Shown here: piece by piece, positions 61,117 to 64,000 of the stretch
Layout of the letters: every line of letters begins with the position of its first letter
Numbering within the stretch: the first letter of the stretch is position 1
Assembly (NCBI RefSeq): GCF_000160555.1
Contig: NZ_GG749278.1
Span: 204,657 to 268,656 of the forward strand
From: Centipeda noxia ATCC 43541
Lineage (GTDB): Bacteria; Bacillota; Negativicutes; Selenomonadales; Selenomonadaceae
Length of the DNA stretch: 64,000 bases
Direction: 5' to 3'
Made by a program: the position numbers and the translations under genes
The notes under the pieces: generated by a model
Seen by the model: only the letters and a program-made list of their open reading frames with translations
Told to the model about the DNA's origin: nothing
Database searches by the model: none

Positions 61117-64000
61117 TCATACGCGTTCGACGTTCGCGAGGCAGGCCTTGAACTCCTGCTCCTGCACGTTCGGATCGAGTGCGTCGATGGTCAGATAGTT
61201 GCCGGAAGGGCCCGTCGAGAGCCCCTTGAAGCCCCAGTTGTAGGGCATCCAGATCATGTGCGTCTCCACGCCGTTGATCATGAGCGGCTGAGCACGCTTC
61301 GTGACCATCGCCTTGACCTCAATTGCGGCACGCGTCGTGCTGACACGGACACGGTCGCCGCCGCGCACGCCGATCTTCGCGGCAAGCTGCTCCGAGATCT
61401 CGACGAACGGCTCCTTGACCAGCTCGTTGAGGTACGGGATGTTGCGCGTGATCGTGCCCGAGCACCAGTGCTCCGTCAGGCTCGACGTGCAGAGCACGTA
61501 CGGATACTGATCCGGCGTGCCGATCTTCTGCAGCTCGGGGACACGCGGATAGATGACGCAGGGGTTGAACTGCGCCTTCTGCCCCTCGTTCATCATGTTC
61601 TTCGTCGGGCTCTCAACCGGCTCATAGAACTCGGGCAGCGGGCCGTCTACGGGGACGTAGGAGTGATCGCGCGTCTCGCCGTTCTCCACGTCGCTGTACT
61701 CAGCGGCGAAGAGGCGGCCGATGCCCTCGCCGTTCATGCGGAACGGCTTCTGTCCGCCCGGAGTGTTGGGGCCCTGCGTGCGGTCGCCGACGTCAGGAAC
61801 ATCGTAGCCGTCCCACATTCCCTTTGCCTCATCCCACCAGACGAGCGCCTGATCGGGGCGAACAGGCTTTCCGTTCTCGTCACAGGACGCGCGGTTGTAG
61901 AGCATGTGAATGTTGTCGGGCCAGACCCATGCGTAGTTTGGGTAGATGCCCATGTTGCCGTTGTCTTCCTGTCCTCGGCGCTTCGCCATGTGGACACCGT
62001 CGCCGTAGATGCCCGTAAAGATCCACATGCCCGCCATCGTCGTGCCGTCGTCGCGGATCTCGCGGATGCCGCGCAGGAGATGTCCGTCCTTCAGGTCGTA
62101 GCCGTTGCACTCCTTCATGATGTTCTCGACATACGCCTCGCCGTTCGCCTCTGGATCGCCGTAGTTCCATGTGAGGAGCTTGATCGTGTTGTCCTTCGGG
62201 TCGGTCGAGTCCTTGTAGAGCTCCACGATGCGCTTCCAGAGCTTGTCGCAGATCCAGTAGTCCGGACGCGAGTCGTACGTGGGATCGGGGCCCTTCATGC
62301 GCCACTGGATCATGCGCATGGAGTTCGTCATCGTGCCGCAGCGCTCAAGGTAGGAGGCCGCCGGCATGAAGATGACCTCGGTCTGGATGTCGGCGGGGTT
62401 GTCGCCCGGACGCTCCCAGAACGCCGCTGTCTCGTTGACAAAGACATCCTGCACGATGAGGGTATTCAGATTCTTGAGCCCTTTGTTGACAACCGTGAGG
62501 TTCGCATTCGTCACCTGGGGGTTCTGCCCACAGACGTAGATGCACTTCATCTTCCCCTCGATCGCCTTCTCAAACATGACGTAGAGCGAATCGTTGTGCG
62601 TACCGTTGCGGATCGGCAGGGCGTTGAACAGATAGTCATTTCCTGCATTTGCCGCATCACCGAACCACGCCTTGAGGAGGTTCTTGAGGAACTTCGCACG
62701 GAACGTGCCGTTGTGGTGCGTCCACTTCGCGAGCGTATCGTCCGTATGCGTCGGATACGAGAGGTAGGCGGGATAGTACTGGAACATGATGCCGTAGTCC
62801 GTCGAGGACTGGACGTTCGGCTGCCCGCGCAGGGCGTCAATGCCGCCGCCCGAGACACCGATGTTGCCCATGAGCAGCTGGATGATCGTAAAGCAGCGGA
62901 TGTTCTCCACGCCGATCGTGTGCTGCGTCATGCCGAGTGCGTACATCATCACCGTCGGCGTAATGCTCGAGAAGAGCTCCGCTGCCTTCTTGATGTCCGC
63001 AACGGGCATGCCCGTGATCGCCGAGGCCTTCTCGAACGTATAGCGCGAGAAATGCTTCGCGAGGCGGTCCATGACCGTGCCCGGCTCCGCCATCGACAGC
63101 GCCTTTACCGGCTTGCCGTTTGCGTCGACCTTGTAGCCCCACGTCGTCTTGTCATACGTGCGCGTCTTCTCGTTGTAGCCGGAGAAGATGCCCGCATCGA
63201 ATTTGTAGTCGTCACGCAGCAGACAGTAGGCATTCGTATTGCGGCGCAGATAGTCGGCATCGTATTTCTTGTTCTGAATAATATAATTGATAAGTGCTCC
63301 AAGGAAAACGATATCGGTGCCAGGCCGCAGCTGGAAGAAGTGGTCGGCGACGCGCGAGGTGCGTGTATAGCGTACGTCCACGTGAACGATAGTGGCTCCG
63401 TTGTCCTTTGCCTCCATGACGCGTTTCATCGCGAGCGGATGGCATTCTGCGAGGTTCGACCCCTCGATCCAGATCAGCTTCGCCTTCTTGAGGTTGTACC
63501 ACGAGCCTGTCATCGCGCCGCGCCCAAAGGCGGCGTTCAGCGCCGGCGGCGTCGTCGCATGACAGACGCGCGTCTGGTTGTCAATGAATACGACACCGAG
63601 TCCGCGTGCCATCTTGATAAGCTGGTAGCACTCCTCGTTGTTGACCTGCGAGCCGCCAATAAAGCCGATGGCATCCGTACGGTTGCTCATGAACTTGTAG
63701 CCGTTCGCCTCGTCCTGACCGACCCAATTCTCGTCACGCGCTTTCTTCATGGCACGTGCGGAGCGGTCGATGGCCTCCTCCCAGCTGATCTCCTCCCAAT
63801 GGTCGCTGCCGGGTGCGCGATAGAGCGGGCACTTCGGCCGCAGTTCCGCGTTCGGGATGTGACCATAGCCGATGCCCTTCGGGCAGAGACCGCCGCGATT
63901 GACGGGATTGTCTGCCGCACCTTCGAGGTTGATCAGCTTGCCGTCCTTGACGTAGCCGATCGTTCCGCAGCCGCAGCCGCAGAAGTGGCAGACGGAGGTA
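61117..64000 (-). CDS. fdnG: Formate dehydrogenase alpha subunit, Cys type (5' end cut)
   Basis: The molybdopterin-containing catalytic subunit; about 960 residues are visible and the N-terminus, with any twin-arginine signal, lies beyond the window. The frame enters with the 4Fe-4S motif CHFCGCGC and later CPKG. The active-site residue is Cys, not selenocysteine: TRVCHATTPP (codon TGT at 63562-63564). GRGAMTG, SNLAECHP and the C-terminal pterin-binding domain (TSSLTEHWCSGTITRN, NWGFKGLSTGPSGNYLT) are present. It oxidises formate in the periplasm and passes electrons to FdnH and FdnI. The frame has no other stop. Confidence 0.93.
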   Translation of the reverse strand, partial: TSVCHFCGCGCGTIGYVKDGKLINLEGAADNPVNRGGLCPKGIGYGHIPNAELRPKCPLYRAPGSDHWEEISWEEAIDRSARAMKKARDENWVGQDEANGYKFMSNRTDAIGFIGGSQVNNEECYQLIKMARGLGVVFIDNQTRVCHATTPPALNAAFGRGAMTGSWYNLKKAKLIWIEGSNLAECHPLAMKRVMEAKDNGATIVHVDVRYTRTSRVADHFFQLRPGTDIVFLGALINYIIQNKKYDADYLRRNTNAYCLLRDDYKFDAGIFSGYNEKTRTYDKTTWGYKVDANGKPVKALSMAEPGTVMDRLAKHFSRYTFEKASAITGMPVADIKKAAELFSSITPTVMMYALGMTQHTIGVENIRCFTIIQLLMGNIGVSGGGIDALRGQPNVQSSTDYGIMFQYYPAYLSYPTHTDDTLAKWTHHNGTFRAKFLKNLLKAWFGDAANAGNDYLFNALPIRNGTHNDSLYVMFEKAIEGKMKCIYVCGQNPQVTNANLTVVNKGLKNLNTLIVQDVFVNETAAFWERPGDNPADIQTEVIFMPAASYLERCGTMTNSMRMIQWRMKGPDPTYDSRPDYWICDKLWKRIVELYKDSTDPKDNTIKLLTWNYGDPEANGEAYVENIMKECNGYDLKDGHLLRGIREIRDDGTTMAGMWIFTGIYGDGVHMAKRRGQEDNGNMGIYPNYAWVWPDNIHMLYNRASCDENGKPVRPDQALVWWDEAKGMWDGYDVPDVGDRTQGPNTPGGQKPFRMNGEGIGRLFAAEYSDVENGETRDHSYVPVDGPLPEFYEPVESPTKNMMNEGQKAQFNPCVIYPRVPELQKIGTPDQYPYVLCTSSLTEHWCSGTITRNIPYLNELVKEPFVEISEQLAAKIGVRGGDRVRVSTTRAAIEVKAMVTKRAQPLMINGVETHMIWMPYNWGFKGLSTGPSGNYLTIDALDPNVQEQEFKACLANVERV

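Noticed and set aside
63562..63564. Selenocysteine codon in formate dehydrogenase
   Set aside because: The codon at the active-site position is TGT (Cys), and no in-frame TGA occurs in the visible part.

Overview
The window looks like chromosome from a motile, anaerobic, diderm Firmicute of the Negativicutes (Selenomonas/Centipeda type). A Firmicutes-style gene set sits beside a complete outer-membrane toolkit: LpxD, a late lipid A acyltransferase, BamA, TamB, TolC, OmpH/Skp proteins, a PagL-like deacylase and an Mla system. It also carries flagellar genes, a PTS sugar operon and a membrane-bound formate dehydrogenase. Most genes are GC-rich; intergenic promoter regions are AT-rich. No tRNA, rRNA, insertion sequence or true CRISPR array was seen. 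The genus is inferred from gene content only.

Layout. 1-1.9 kb: gltX (cut by the window edge) and an orphan dhaL. 2.1-2.3 kb: a structured RNA with its own promoter and terminator, possibly 6S RNA. 2.4-5.0 kb: an unusual FtsA-like actin-fold protein with two AT-hooks and a repetitive C-terminal half. 5-22.7 kb (minus strand): an envelope-biogenesis cluster in the order tolC, tamB (frameshifted), sigma factor, possible anti-sigma protein, bamA, BamA-linked OMP, two glycosyltransferases, BamE-like lipoprotein, three OmpH-type proteins, lpxD, lpxL-type acyltransferase. One promoter heads it and at least three internal promoter-like sites have a TTGAAT -35. 22.9-24.9 kb: flgE and a small flagellar-operon gene. 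25.1-26.8 kb: ribbon-helix-helix protein, hicAB and an enoyl-CoA hydratase. 26.8-34.4 kb (minus): serS, ubiX, pagL-like, rnhA, mlaE, mlaF, mlaD (fused to an outer-membrane barrel) and a class III aminotransferase. 34.5-40.4 kb: mutY, hutW with a flavodoxin, a small Cys-rich secreted protein, a two-domain methyltransferase and a small membrane protein. 40.5-43.5 kb: a chemoreceptor and a coiled-coil protein. 43.6-51.3 kb: a sulfur amino acid region with a polar amino acid ABC importer, a UroD-family methyltransferase, a cystathionine synthase/lyase, a MalY-type C-S lyase and cysK. 51.4-56.4 kb: an RpiR regulator, SorE-like dehydrogenase and mannose/sorbose-family PTS IID, IIC, IIB and IIA. 56.5-58.5 kb: a class B penicillin-binding protein with PASTA. 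58.6-64 kb: formate dehydrogenase genes fdnI, fdnH, fdhE and a Cys-type fdnG (cut by the edge).

How they fit together: the envelope cluster and the Mla operon cover lipid A synthesis, outer-membrane protein folding, lipid transport and efflux. The sigma-factor pair inside the cluster is the best lead for an undescribed regulatory circuit. The sulfur genes plausibly import an organosulfur amino acid, split it and rebuild cysteine and methionine precursors. Two of their promoters share an 11-base motif that could be a common operator.
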